DNA of 64,000 nucleotides from JAWLHU01 sp041690255 (GTDB taxonomy: Bacteria > Bacillota > Sulfobacillia > Symbiobacteriales > Symbiobacteriaceae): NCBI GenBank assembly GCA_041690255.1, contig JAWLHU010000002.1:248001-312000 (forward strand), given 5' to 3'. Shown in pieces: positions 15,599 through 24,259 of the stretch. The position numbers were made by a program, and so were the translations under genes. The notes under the pieces are model-generated. The model did no database searches. It saw only the letters and a list, made by a program, of their open reading frames with translations, and was not told where the DNA came from. The stretch's first letter is position 1, and each line of letters opens with the position of its first letter.

Positions 15599-17993
15599 CC
15601 CACGCTGGCAGAAGCTCTGGCGCGACCTCTGGATCACCCGTGGCCGCACGGCGATGATGGTGATCGCCATTGCCGTCTCCCTGTTCGGGATCGGGACCGT
15701 GCTGAGTTCCTACGCCATTTTGACCAGGGAGATCAGCCGCAACTACCTCGGCACCAATCCATCCTCGGCGACGCTGGAGTTGGATCGGGTCGACGATGCC
15801 CTGGTGGAGGCGGTGCGCCGGCGCCCGGGTATCGCCGGGGTCGAGGCACGCCGATCGCTGGTGGCCCGGGTGCAGGTCGGGCCTGACGAATGGCGGCCCC
15901 TGCTGCTCTTTGTGGTGCCGGACTTCAACGGGATGCGGATCGCCACCTTCAAGTCGGTCGGCGGCGCCTGGCCGCCTGCCGAGGGCACGATGCTGGTGGA
16001 GCGCACGGCGCTGCCCATGGTCGAGGCCGCATTCGGTGAGAAGGTGGTCGTCAAGACGCCGAATGGTCCGCGGCACGAGGTGCTGATCTCCGGCGTCGTG
16101 CATGACCCTGGCCTTGCGCCGGCCTGGCAGGAGCGGATGGGCTATGGCTACATCACCCCGGCCACCCTGGAGTGGCTGGGCGAGAGCGGGGTCCTCGACG
16201 AACTGAAGATCATCGTGAGCGATGGGACGGATGACCCGGCCGCCATCGAGCGGACTGCGCGTGAACTGGCGGGCTGGCTGGAGGCGCAGGGGCGCGAGGT
16301 TCACGAGATCCAGATCCCGCCGCCGCTCAAGCATCCTCACCAGAGCCAGATGGTCGCAATCTTGCTGATGCTGTTGATCTTCAGCGTGATGGCGCTCGCG
16401 CTGAGCGCCATCCTGGTCGCTACGATGATCGCCGGGCTCATGGCCCAGCAGATCCGCCAGATCGGCGTGATGAAGGCGGTGGGAGCTCAAACCCGCCAGA
16501 TCTCCGGGCTCTATGTGGTGATGATCTTGTTGATCAGCGCTGCTGCCATCGCGCTGGGAGCGCCGATCAGCGTCAGCGCCGGGCGCGGGTTTGCGGCGGC
16601 GGTAGCGGATCTGCTGAATATCGCCCTGTACAGCCAGGCGATTCCAGGGTGGGTCTTCGGGGTGCAGGCGGCTGCCGGTCTCCTGGTGCCTTTGTTGGTG
16701 GCCCTCGGCCCGATCGCCCGGGGCAGTCGGATCACGGTCCGGGAGGCGATCCAGGACTTCGGCGTCAGCCAGGAGCGGGCGGGGGGGCGCGGGCTGCTGG
16801 GGTGGCTCGGCGGGCTGGACCGCACCCTGCTGCTGGCCCTGCGCAACACCTTCCGCCGCCGCGGGCGCCTCGTGTTGACCCTCGGCCTGCTGGCTGCGGG
16901 GGGATCGATGTTCATGACGGGCCTGAATGTGAAGGATGCCTGGGCACAGAACCTGGCGGACTCCTTCGCCAACCGCCGCTACGACCTGGAGATCCGCCTG
17001 AGCCGCCCGGAGAAGGTGGACGGACTGATCGCCCGTATCGGCAGCCTGCCCGGCGTGGCGAAGGTAGAGGCGTGGGGCTACGCCCCGACCGCCCTCGCCC
17101 GTCCGGGTGTGGTGGATGTGGTGCGCACCTACCCCGACGGCGGCCACGGCAGCTTCAGTCTTCGGGCCGGTCCTGCCGAAACCGACCTGGTGAGCTTTCC
17201 CCTGCTGGCCGGCCGCTGGCTGGAGCCGGGCGACAGCGATGCCGTGGTGCTCAACCATATGGTGTATGGCCTGTTTCCCGATGTGGCGGTAGGTGACATG
17301 ATCTCCCTTTCGATTGATGACCGGCCGTCGGTCTGGCGGGTGGTGGGCATCGTCCGGGAGGTAGGGTCCCCTGCGGCGGCCTACGTGACCGACAAGGCGC
17401 TGGAGCAGGTGATTGGCCTGCCGGGGCACGCCCGTTCCCTGCGCATCGTCACGGGGGAGAGCGACCCGGCCGGGCGCGGCGCGGTGATCCAGTCGATTGA
17501 GCGAGCGCTGGCCGAGGCCGACGTCAGCGTCTCGATGGTGATCGCCGACTCGGAGCTACGCACCGCGATCGGCGACCACATCGCTATCCTGATCTTCTCC
17601 CTGGTGGCGATGGCGATGCTGATGGCGATCGTGGGGGTGCTGGGGCTGATGTCCACCATGAGCACGAATGTGGCGGAACGCACCCGGGAGTTCGGGGTGA
17701 TGCAGACCATCGGCGGCACACCGAACAGCGTGCTGCGGATCGTGGTGAGCGAAGGGGTCTTGATCGGCCTGCTGAGCTGGATCATCGCGTTACCGCTCTC
17801 CCTGCCGCTCTCGGACCTGGTCGGCACGGTGACTGGCAACCTGGCCTTCCGCACCCCGCTGCCCCTGGTTGTCTCTCCCATGGCCCTGCTGCTCTGGCTG
17901 GCGATCACCGTGGCGGGTGCGGCTGCGGCCAGCATCATACCGGCGTGGCGGGCGTCGCGGCTCACCATCCGGGAGACCCTGGCTCACATCTGA
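15591..17993 (+). CDS. FtsX-family ABC transporter permease (duplicated MacB-like)
   Basis: An 800-residue membrane protein with two FtsX-type cores: an N-terminal helix near residue 15, a large periplasmic-type domain, three helices at about 255-385, a fourth helix near 435, a second external domain, and three helices at about 660-790. The closing SIIPAWRASRLTIRETLAHI is the classic FtsX tail. Such proteins couple ATP hydrolysis to mechanical export or lipoprotein release rather than channel transport. The ATG at 15591 overlaps the ATPase stop by 8 nt. It is the TetR-controlled partner of that ATPase. Confidence 0.9.
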   Translation: MHSPRWQKLWRDLWITRGRTAMMVIAIAVSLFGIGTVLSSYAILTREISRNYLGTNPSSATLELDRVDDALVEAVRRRPGIAGVEARRSLVARVQVGPDEWRPLLLFVVPDFNGMRIATFKSVGGAWPPAEGTMLVERTALPMVEAAFGEKVVVKTPNGPRHEVLISGVVHDPGLAPAWQERMGYGYITPATLEWLGESGVLDELKIIVSDGTDDPAAIERTARELAGWLEAQGREVHEIQIPPPLKHPHQSQMVAILLMLLIFSVMALALSAILVATMIAGLMAQQIRQIGVMKAVGAQTRQISGLYVVMILLISAAAIALGAPISVSAGRGFAAAVADLLNIALYSQAIPGWVFGVQAAAGLLVPLLVALGPIARGSRITVREAIQDFGVSQERAGGRGLLGWLGGLDRTLLLALRNTFRRRGRLVLTLGLLAAGGSMFMTGLNVKDAWAQNLADSFANRRYDLEIRLSRPEKVDGLIARIGSLPGVAKVEAWGYAPTALARPGVVDVVRTYPDGGHGSFSLRAGPAETDLVSFPLLAGRWLEPGDSDAVVLNHMVYGLFPDVAVGDMISLSIDDRPSVWRVVGIVREVGSPAAAYVTDKALEQVIGLPGHARSLRIVTGESDPAGRGAVIQSIERALAEADVSVSMVIADSELRTAIGDHIAILIFSLVAMAMLMAIVGVLGLMSTMSTNVAERTREFGVMQTIGGTPNSVLRIVVSEGVLIGLLSWIIALPLSLPLSDLVGTVTGNLAFRTPLPLVVSPMALLLWLAITVAGAAAASIIPAWRASRLTIRETLAHI

Positions 17994-18013
17994 TCAAGAA
18001 GGGGAGGATTACC

Positions 18014-18148
18014 TTGCAGAAGCGGATCATTACCGTCGTGATTGTTCTGATCGGATTGGCCGGGCTGGGGCTCATCGCCCACCTGGCCAGTGCCCCCGGC
18101 GGTCCCGGCCTTTTGGAGCAGCTCCGGATCATGGTGCATGGGAACTGA
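18014..18148 (+). CDS. 44-residue single-pass membrane peptide
   Basis: A very small frame starting at TTG 18014, 7 nt after GGGGAGG. It has a basic start (QKR), one hydrophobic helix at about residues 5-25 and a short amphipathic tail. It sits between the FtsX permease and the dehydrogenase with gaps of about 20 nt, so it is probably a real gene of the exporter operon. It could be an accessory subunit of the ABC complex. No homologue is recognised. Confidence 0.5.
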   Translation: MQKRIITVVIVLIGLAGLGLIAHLASAPGGPGLLEQLRIMVHGN

Positions 18149-18168
18149 TGTGGAAAAGGAGAATGCGC

Positions 18169-18972
18169 ATGACCGGTCAGGTAGTGCTGATCACCGGCTG
18201 TTCCAGCGGAATTGGGCGCAACCTTGCGGAGCGGCTCGCCCGGGCGGGGTATCGCGTGGTCGCGACGGCCCGGCGCCCCGAGACCCTGGCAGACCTGCCT
18301 GTGGCCCACCGGACCGCCCTGGATGTGGAGGAGCCTGAATCGGTGGCACGGGCCGTGCAGGAGACGATCGAGCGCTTCGGGCAGGTGGATGTGCTGGTGA
18401 ACAACGCCGGCTACGCCCAGTTCGGGGCGCTGGAAGAGGTCCCCGAAGAGCTGGTGGCCAGGTCCTTTGCGGTCAACCTCCATGGGCCCCTGCGGCTGAT
18501 TCGGGCGGTGCTGCCGCAGATGCGGGCCCGGGGCGCCGGCCGGATCATCAACCTCAGCTCCATGTCCGGCCGGGTGGTCCTGCCCGTGTGGGGCGCCTAC
18601 GGCGCTGCCAAGTTCGCCCTCGAGGGCATGAGCGACGCCCTGCGCCGGGAGCTGGCGCCCTTTGGAATCCAGGTGGTGTTGATCGAACCGGCATCTGTTC
18701 GGACGGAGTTCGCGCCTACAGCCCGGGCGCAGGCCATGGGGGTCATGGCCAACCCGGGCTCGACATACAGGGACCTGTACAGGCGAATGGAGCAGTTCCT
18801 GGAGCGGTCCTACCGCTCTGCGCCGGGGCCCGAGGTCGTTTCGCAGGTGGTCCAGCGGGCGATCGAGGCCCAGCGCCCCCGGGCGCGGTATCCTGTGGCC
18901 GGCGTGGCGGAGAGGCTACTGCCCTGGCTGGGGGATGCCATGCTGGACCGCCTCATCGCCCGGCTGCTCTGA
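18169..18972 (+). CDS. Short-chain dehydrogenase/reductase
   Basis: A 267-residue classical SDR oxidoreductase. It shows the cofactor motif TGCSSGIG near residue 9, NNAG near 80, a catalytic Ser in the NLSSMSG strand and the YGAAK pair of Tyr and Lys near 145. The arginine after the first strand suggests NADP(H). The ATG at 18169 lies 6 nt after AAAAGGAGA; the ATG at 18163 is too close to the site. It is the last gene of the TetR-controlled operon and may detoxify or modify the exported substrate. Confidence 0.88.
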   Translation: MTGQVVLITGCSSGIGRNLAERLARAGYRVVATARRPETLADLPVAHRTALDVEEPESVARAVQETIERFGQVDVLVNNAGYAQFGALEEVPEELVARSFAVNLHGPLRLIRAVLPQMRARGAGRIINLSSMSGRVVLPVWGAYGAAKFALEGMSDALRRELAPFGIQVVLIEPASVRTEFAPTARAQAMGVMANPGSTYRDLYRRMEQFLERSYRSAPGPEVVSQVVQRAIEAQRPRARYPVAGVAERLLPWLGDAMLDRLIARLL

Positions 18973-19026
18973 TAGCAGGGAGATCCGTTGCGCCTGCTGT
19001 GCGGCCCGCCCGCCTATGACCAAGGC

Positions 19027-19803
19027 TTACTCGGCCTTGGCCGGGCCCAACAGCTCAGAGACCTGGTGCCAGAGCAGGTTGAGCGAATCGCGTGCGGTGG
19101 ATTGCTCCAGGATCAGAGCGGCACGGCTCTGCTCGGCGGAGTCGACGACCGCCTTGATCGCCGGCTTGGCCGATTCGGGGGCAGCGGCCAGCGCATCTTG
19201 CAGGGAGCGGGCGGCCACGGCCAGCTCGTCGCGGGCCAGCCCCCGGTTCCCCTCCGCCCAGTGGAACTGTGCGAGGAGCACCTCGCCCTGGGCCTTGATC
19301 ACCAGGCTCTTGTAGCGCATCTCGACCGAGAGGGCCTGGGCCGTCTCCTGCCCCTGCTTTGAGATCTGGTCCAGGACCGACTGCTCCATGGCCTTCAGTC
19401 TCGCATCCAGCTCATCTTGGGTCTTCTTCAGATCCAGCTTTAAGGTATCGATCTCCTTCAGCCGGGCGTCTAAGGTGGAGACCTCGCCCTCCTTCTGCAA
19501 CAGAAGGCCGGCATCTGCCGCCGCCTGCTCGACCCGGTTCATCTTCGCATCCAGTTCGACCTGCTTCTGCTCCAACTCGGCCTTCAGGTCCTGGACCTCC
19601 CGCAGCGCCTGGTCCCGCGCAGTGGTGACCTGACTGACCGTGGCGGCCTGCTCGGCCTGGATCCGGTACTCAAAGACGACCCAGGCAGAAGCGGCAGAGA
19701 CGGTCGCGACGATCAGCAAGGCTCCGATCCCTTTGGCAATGCCGGCCAGGGCCTGGCTGGAGCGCTTCGGCTCCGGATCAGATGGGAGAAGTGGTGTGCT
19801 CAT
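19027..19803 (-). CDS. Membrane-anchored coiled-coil protein
   Basis: A 258-residue protein with a short cytoplasmic N-terminus, one membrane helix at about residues 25-48 and then a long heptad-rich coiled coil at about 55-155 (many Glu, Lys, Leu and Gln, with DAKMNR and DARLK repeats). A helical C-terminal domain rich in Ala follows. The ATG at 19803 follows GGAAAGGAGG. It is divergent from the glutamine transporter. Similar architecture occurs in cell-envelope scaffold proteins, but no family is recognised. Confidence 0.65.
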   Translation of the reverse strand: MSTPLLPSDPEPKRSSQALAGIAKGIGALLIVATVSAASAWVVFEYRIQAEQAATVSQVTTARDQALREVQDLKAELEQKQVELDAKMNRVEQAAADAGLLLQKEGEVSTLDARLKEIDTLKLDLKKTQDELDARLKAMEQSVLDQISKQGQETAQALSVEMRYKSLVIKAQGEVLLAQFHWAEGNRGLARDELAVAARSLQDALAAAPESAKPAIKAVVDSAEQSRAALILEQSTARDSLNLLWHQVSELLGPAKAE

Positions 19804-19911
19804 TGGCCCTTGCCTCCTTTCCGGTTACTCGTGTTCGTTTCCGATTCTTATAGATTTGGTTAGAAGGTGTTATGACTTCGATGGCGAATCCTAGAGCCCA
19901 ACATTGCTTAT

Positions 19912-19925
19912 GGTGAAACTTCACC
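19912..19925. promoter_or_regulatory. Small inverted repeat ahead of the glutamine transporter
   Basis: GGTGAA-AC-TTCACC is a perfect 6-bp inverted repeat with a 2-nt centre, 32 nt before the ATG of the binding-protein gene. It may be an operator or a leader hairpin. Confidence 0.35.
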
Positions 19926-19957
19926 GTGGCAAAACAGAAGAGGGGGGTTCCCGGATC

Positions 19958-20773
19958 ATGAAGAAGAGTTCCGCTTTCCTGGCCGTAATCCTGCTGCTGA
20001 CCACGTCCCTTCTGGCTGCTTGCGGTGGTGCGAAGTCCTCGTCTGGCGGGGCCGGGGGCGACGGCTCTCTCGATCGGGTGAAGAAGGCCGGCGTGCTGAA
20101 GGTCGCGATCGATGCCGCCTATCCGCCCATGGAGTTCATTGACGCCGACGGCAAGACCTTTATTGGCTTCGATGTGGACTACGCCAAGGCGCTGGCTGAG
20201 AAGCTGGGCGTGAAGGCCGAGTTCGAGAACGTGGCCTGGGACGGCATTCTGACCGGCCTGAAGGGCGGCAAGTATGACGTGATCATCTCCTCCATGAACA
20301 TCACCGAGGAGCGGCAGAAGGAAGTCAACTTCGTCCAGTACGTGGCCATGGCCCAGAACTTCGTCTCCCGTGAGGGCTTCGACGTGAAGGCCGAGGCCGA
20401 CCTGGCCGGCAAGGTCATCGCCGTGCAGGCCGAGACCACCTCGCATATCTGGGTGGATGAGCTGAAGGCTGGCAAGGTGAAGGATATCAAGGAGATCAAG
20501 TCCTTCCCGACCGCCACCGACGCCTTCCTCGACCTGAAGAACAAGCGGTCCGATGTGGTCGTGATCGACGAGCCGGTCGCCCGCTACTACGCCAAGCTGG
20601 ACGGCCACAAGGTGACCGGCCAGGCGATGGGCGCTGAGCCGGTCGGGATCGCCATCCGCAAGGAGGATGTCGACCTGATGAAGGCGATCGAGAAGGCGGT
20701 CGCTGACCTGCAGGCCGATGGCACCATGAAGAAGATCTCGGTAGAGTGGTTCGGCAGCGAGCTTGGCAAGTAA
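19958..20773 (+). CDS. glnH: Amino-acid (glutamine-type) ABC transporter substrate-binding lipoprotein
   Basis: A 271-residue lipoprotein with a signal peptide ending in the lipobox LLAAC; Cys24 would be lipidated. The SBP family 3 fold follows: VLKVAIDAAYPPMEF, FIGFDVDYAKALAEKLG, ITEERQKEVNF and a C-terminal hinge with GIAIRKEDVDLMKAI. It captures a polar amino acid outside the membrane and delivers it to the permease. The ATG at 19958 follows AGGGGGGT by 9 nt. A GC-rich hairpin separates it from the permease gene, probably allowing excess binding protein. The substrate assignment rests on family and gene order. Confidence 0.88.
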   Translation: MKKSSAFLAVILLLTTSLLAACGGAKSSSGGAGGDGSLDRVKKAGVLKVAIDAAYPPMEFIDADGKTFIGFDVDYAKALAEKLGVKAEFENVAWDGILTGLKGGKYDVIISSMNITEERQKEVNFVQYVAMAQNFVSREGFDVKAEADLAGKVIAVQAETTSHIWVDELKAGKVKDIKEIKSFPTATDAFLDLKNKRSDVVVIDEPVARYYAKLDGHKVTGQAMGAEPVGIAIRKEDVDLMKAIEKAVADLQADGTMKKISVEWFGSELGK

Positions 20774-20787
20774 CTCGTAAGCTTACG

Positions 20788-20814
20788 CCGGCGGCAGTGG
20801 GTCACTGCCGCCGG
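20788..20814 (+). terminator. Intra-operon hairpin after glnH
   Basis: A perfect 12-bp stem (CCGGCGGCAGTG and its complement) with a 3-nt loop lacks a T-run. It fits an mRNA-stabilising or attenuating hairpin that raises glnH expression over glnPQ. Confidence 0.6.
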
Positions 20815-20842
20815 ACCTGTGTCTGATAAGGAGGCTGGGTGA

Positions 20843-21487
20843 TTGAGCCAGTTTATTGAGCACTCGATCACGATTCTGCCCGCCCTGCTCACGGCCCTCC
20901 TGAAGACCCTACAATTGGCTGTGATCAGCGCCGTGCTGGGCATTCCTCTGGGTCTCATCGCATCGCTGGCCCGGATCTCCAAGAGTCGCATTGCCGGTCT
21001 GATCGCCGGCGGGTATGTGACGCTCTTCCGTGGGACCCCGCTCCTGCTTCAGGTCCTCTTTTTCTGGGGCTTCTTTTCGCAGTTGGATGGCTTCCAGGCG
21101 GCGCTCATCGCCTTCACGCTCAACTCCGGTGCCTACACGGCGGAGATCATCCGCGCCGCCATTCAGTCGATCGACAAGGGGCAGATGGAGGCGGCACGCT
21201 CTCTCGGCATGAGCTACGGCCAGGCGATGCGGCGGATCATCCTGCCGCAGACCTACCGTCGACTCCTGCCGCCCATGGTGAACGAGTTGGCGGCCCTGAC
21301 CAAGGATACATCGCTCGCCATGTCGGTCGGCGTGGTGGAGCTTTTGAAGCAGAGCCAGCAGTTTGTCTCCCGCACGGCGATCGTGGGTGGGACCTACATC
21401 TGGACGGCCATCTTCTACCTGATCATCGTGGTGGCCCTGACCACCCTGGCCAACCGCCTGGAGAAGAAGCTGGAGGCGAGGGGATAG
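20843..21487 (+). CDS. glnP: Amino-acid ABC transporter permease
   Basis: A 214-residue HisM/GlnP-type permease with about five membrane helices. The ATPase-coupling EAA loop is EAARSLGMSYGQAMRRIILPQ-like near residues 115-135, and the GTPLLLQVLFFW segment is typical of the family. It forms the transmembrane channel, probably as a homodimer, for the GlnH-delivered amino acid. The TTG start at 20843 lies 8 nt after AAGGAGG. The next gene, glnQ, starts 1 nt after its stop. Confidence 0.9.
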   Translation: MSQFIEHSITILPALLTALLKTLQLAVISAVLGIPLGLIASLARISKSRIAGLIAGGYVTLFRGTPLLLQVLFFWGFFSQLDGFQAALIAFTLNSGAYTAEIIRAAIQSIDKGQMEAARSLGMSYGQAMRRIILPQTYRRLLPPMVNELAALTKDTSLAMSVGVVELLKQSQQFVSRTAIVGGTYIWTAIFYLIIVVALTTLANRLEKKLEARG

Positions 21488-21488
21488 C

Positions 21489-22253
21489 ATGGAGCAGCCA
21501 ATCATTCAGATCAAGGGGCTTCACAAGTACTTCGGCCAGCTGGAGGTCCTGAAGGGGATCGACCTGACGATCCAGAAGGGCGAAGTGGTGGTGGTCATCG
21601 GGCCGTCGGGCTCGGGTAAGTCCACCCTGCTGCGCTGCATGAACTTCCTGGAGGTGCCGACCCAGGGGCACATCCTCTTTATGGGGGAGGAGGTCGGCCA
21701 GCGCGAGGTGAACGGCAAGCTGGCCCGGCTGCCGGAGTCGGTGCTGGACAAACAGCGGACCCACATGGGGATGGTGTTTCAGCGCTTCAACCTCTTCCCG
21801 CACATGACGGCGCTGCAGAATGTGATCGAGGCGCCCATTCAGGTGAAGGGGATGGAGAAGGCGAAGGCGGAGGAGCTTGGCCGGAGCCTCTTGCAGCGGG
21901 TCGGCCTGGCGGAGAAGGCGGATCAGTACCCGGCCTTCCTCTCCGGCGGGCAGCAGCAGCGGGTGGCGATCGCCCGGGCGCTGGCCATGGAGCCGGACGT
22001 GATGCTCTTCGACGAGCCGACATCGGCCCTGGATCCGGAGCTGGTGGGCGAGGTGCTGCAGGTCATGAAGGACCTGGCCCAGGAGGGGATGACCATGGTG
22101 GTGGTCACCCACGAGATGGGCTTCGCCAAGGAGGTCGGCCATCGGGTCCTCTTTATGGATGGCGGCGTGGTGGTGGAGGAGGACAAGCCGGAGGCGATCT
22201 TCTCTAACCCGAAGCATCCGCGGACCCGGGAGTTCTTGGCGAAGGTGTTGTAG
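21489..22253 (+). CDS. glnQ: Amino-acid ABC transporter ATP-binding protein
   Basis: A 254-residue ATPase of the polar amino-acid uptake family. Walker A is GPSGSGKST near residue 38, the Q-loop is VFQRFNLFPHMT, the signature is LSGGQQQRVAIARAL near 160 and Walker B is VMLFDEPTSALDPE near 178; this last sequence is characteristic of GlnQ/HisP-type ATPases. The insert between Walker A and the Q-loop is somewhat longer than usual. It completes the glnHPQ importer and is followed by a strong terminator. Confidence 0.92.
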   Translation: MEQPIIQIKGLHKYFGQLEVLKGIDLTIQKGEVVVVIGPSGSGKSTLLRCMNFLEVPTQGHILFMGEEVGQREVNGKLARLPESVLDKQRTHMGMVFQRFNLFPHMTALQNVIEAPIQVKGMEKAKAEELGRSLLQRVGLAEKADQYPAFLSGGQQQRVAIARALAMEPDVMLFDEPTSALDPELVGEVLQVMKDLAQEGMTMVVVTHEMGFAKEVGHRVLFMDGGVVVEEDKPEAIFSNPKHPRTREFLAKVL

Positions 22254-22338
22254 ATGGATGGCCTTTCGGAATTCGACTGTGCCTGTCGCTACGTTTGCCG
22301 CCTGTGAGCGGAATGTCGCCCCGGACCCACACAACCGA

Positions 22339-22380
22339 GGCCCCCTCTCCTGTCTGATGGGAGAGGGGGCCTTTTCTCTC
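22339..22380. terminator. Strong terminator after glnQ
   Basis: GGCCCCCTCTCC pairs with GGAGAGGGGGCC around a 7- to 8-nt loop and is followed by ttttctctc. The convergent gene ends at 22379, so it may serve both strands. Confidence 0.85.
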
Positions 22381-22720
22381 AGGTGGGGCGCTGCTCGTCG
22401 AGCTCGTAGGTCAGGAGGGTGGTCTTGGGGTCGAGGGCCCGGAGGGGCACGGCCACGCGGGTTCGGCTGGCCAGGCTTGCTCCCGGCATCGCCCAGAAGT
22501 CGATCGGGGTGAGGAAGACGCCGGAGTTTACGTAGGGGCGCTTCAGCACCGGCTCGGCCAGGGCGGTGTAGAGGTTCTGGTAGAAGGCGGCCAGTTGCTG
22601 TCGGCGCTCGCTTCGCGGGAGATCGCTGAGGGGCAGCAGGCCGTGCTGGCGGATCGACTCCAGATGGCCTTCGCCGGCGAGCAGGTAATGGTACAGGTAG
22701 TCGCTGCGCACGACTGACAT
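22379..22720 (-). CDS. Unrecognised 113-residue protein
   Basis: The frame starts at ATG 22720, 9 nt after GTGGAGGG, and ends at the glnQ terminator. The sequence begins with an aromatic DYLYHYLLAGEG helix and HGLLPLSDLP, then FLTPIDFWAMPG. It looks soluble with no signal peptide. The YHYL...SI..HGLLPLS arrangement faintly recalls N-terminal regions of ADP-ribosyl-transferase-like toxins, but no catalytic motif is complete. It lies at the edge of the repeat-bearing accessory stretch. Confidence 0.55.
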   Translation of the reverse strand: MSVVRSDYLYHYLLAGEGHLESIRQHGLLPLSDLPRSERRQQLAAFYQNLYTALAEPVLKRPYVNSGVFLTPIDFWAMPGASLASRTRVAVPLRALDPKTTLLTYELDEQRPT

Positions 22721-22807
22721 GGCTATTCGCCCTCCACGCTTCGTAATGTGTGAAGTATTCTGCTATTCGTGTGATTTTCCTGCTGCGGGGCATGCCGGCC
22801 GTGGGCG

Positions 22808-22888
22808 CGCCCGGCACTCCCGACGTTGGTGGATGGCCTATTGCCCGGGACCGGGCCCGGCTTTGAGCGCCCGGGGTACTTCGGGTCC
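22808..22888. repeat. 81-bp direct repeat, copy 1
   Basis: This copy matches 23291-23371 at 78 of 81 positions, in direct orientation with a period of 483 nt. It contains GGGACCG...CGGGTCC complementary arms and a GCCCGGGACCGGGCCCGG core, so its RNA would be strongly structured. Confidence 0.8.
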
Positions 22889-23290
22889 GGTTACATTCGG
22901 GGCGCATCGGCACAGGTGGATTTATTTCCTTAACTCCGTCAAGACCGGGTTCTTGCATGGCTGGTGGCCAGGGCGGCTCTGCCGGCCGGTTCCACGAGAA
23001 ATTCCCAGCGAGTCTCTCGCCCATGTGGGAAAATGTAGCGGAATCTGCAAAAAAAGGGGCCTGGAGGTGGGGGGACCACCCTTCTTCGGCCTGATCTGGG
23101 CCAATATGCGCCCTCGGAGGCCCTACAAGAGCGATCGACGGGGTGAACGGGCCCTTCAAATGCGTCGTTCCGCTAGAATTTCCCACTTGACCTCCGCTCG
23201 CCCTGGGAAAAAGTGACGGAATCCGGTTTCCCTCACGGAGGGCTCGGGTCGCCGGGGCTGGGAGCTGGGGCCGGAGGGATCCCAGCAGCA

Positions 23291-23371
23291 CGCCCGGCTC
23301 TCCCGGCGTTGGTGGACGGCCTATTGCCCGGGACCGGGCCCGGCTTTGAGCGCCCGGGGTACTTCGGGTCC
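23291..23371. repeat. 81-bp direct repeat, copy 2
   Basis: Second copy of the element at 22808-22888, with three single-base differences near its left end. Similarity fades sharply on both sides, which fits a discrete element. Confidence 0.8.
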
Positions 23372-23522
23372 CATCTGTCAGGTTTTGCATGGCGATGAGG
23401 CAAGTCAGCGGGGCGAGGCGTGCAAAATCTGATCAACTGCACGCCCGGGCGCCTCGGGCTGCCAGGTGCTCGATCGCCGAAGCGGCTGCTCGGTCCGGTC
23501 CCCATGGCGCCTGGCGATTGAC

Positions 23523-24068
23523 CTACTCGTCCTCCTCCGCCTCGCTCATGGCGACGAAGCAGTCGGCGCCCCAACTGAACTGGACGCAGTGGCCTAGCTC
23601 GGCGTGCTGGATCTGCTTCACATCGATCATCATGTTGTAGCCGGCTGGGATCGTGATCTTCAGGGCCTGGAGGAAGGCGATGAAGTTGATCGTGCAGAGG
23701 GTGGTCGACTTCCACTCCAGGAGCAGGTCGGCCTCTTCCTTCGTCTTCACGGGAACCCCGTAGAAGCTGGTGGGGGAGGTGGTATCGCGGTGAAGCTGAA
23801 GCCCGACCGGGGTGGGGACCTCCAGGCCAACAGCGACCGAGGTGCGGGAGATCTCCTCGGCGGCGAGAATGGAGCTTTTGCCCGTGTAGCCGTTGTAGGG
23901 GATACGGAACCGGGCCTGCACCACGTTCCGGGGATGCGCCTTGACATCGCCCAGCCGCATGCGCTGGACCGTAGAGGTCCGGCTAATGGCTTGTTCCATC
24001 GCCTTGCGGCCCGCCTCGGCAATCTCGGGCTGAGGGAACTCAGGGGAGCCATTCTTCGCATCGCTCAT
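23523..24068 (-). CDS. Unrecognised 181-residue acidic protein
   Basis: The frame starts at ATG 24068, about 8 nt after GCGAGGTG, and ends in an acidic EAEEDE tail. There is no signal peptide or membrane helix. Central segments (VVQARFRIPYNGYTG, SVAVGLEVPTPVGLQL and TLCTINFIAFLQALKI) look like beta-rich soluble structure. I do not recognise the family. It is flanked by the 81-bp repeats and by the minisatellite, so it may be accessory. Confidence 0.6.
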   Translation of the reverse strand: MSDAKNGSPEFPQPEIAEAGRKAMEQAISRTSTVQRMRLGDVKAHPRNVVQARFRIPYNGYTGKSSILAAEEISRTSVAVGLEVPTPVGLQLHRDTTSPTSFYGVPVKTKEEADLLLEWKSTTLCTINFIAFLQALKITIPAGYNMMIDVKQIQHAELGHCVQFSWGADCFVAMSEAEEDE

Positions 24069-24259
24069 GACAGAACACCTCGCTCCTCAGATTGAGCCGG
24101 CCCGGCTGGGTGGGAACTTTGAGTGGGCCACTCTATAGGGGTATACGTAAAAGAGTCACATTTGGTTCGATCGATGGTTGCAGAGAAATCGGGCGAGGGT
24201 CTGTCCGGATTCTGATGATGAGGGCCATCTGTCGTTCCCGCAAGGATCGGCGCAACTCC

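Larger units (their letters stand above)
22721..23522. other. Non-coding accessory stretch with repeats
   Basis: About 800 nt contain no supported gene on either strand: open frames cross it but lack ribosome binding sites and have low-complexity, Arg/Pro/Gly-rich translations. It holds two copies of an 81-bp repeat (22808-22888 and 23291-23371). A second weaker similarity links 23017-23050 with 23196-23226 (CTCGCCC...TGGGAAAA...CGGAATC). It may be remnant mobile DNA or a family of structured intergenic elements. Confidence 0.6.

Noticed and set aside
19019..19039. Terminator at CCAAGGC...GCCTTGG between the dehydrogenase and coiled-coil genes
   Set aside because: The inverted repeat overlaps the last codons of the coiled-coil gene and lacks a T-run on either strand, so support is too weak.
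21423..23390. A 655-codon open frame on the minus strand across glnQ and the repeat region
   Set aside because: It runs antisense through a well-conserved ATPase gene, has Arg/Pro/Gly-rich low-complexity translation and no ribosome binding site. It is a by-product of high GC content.
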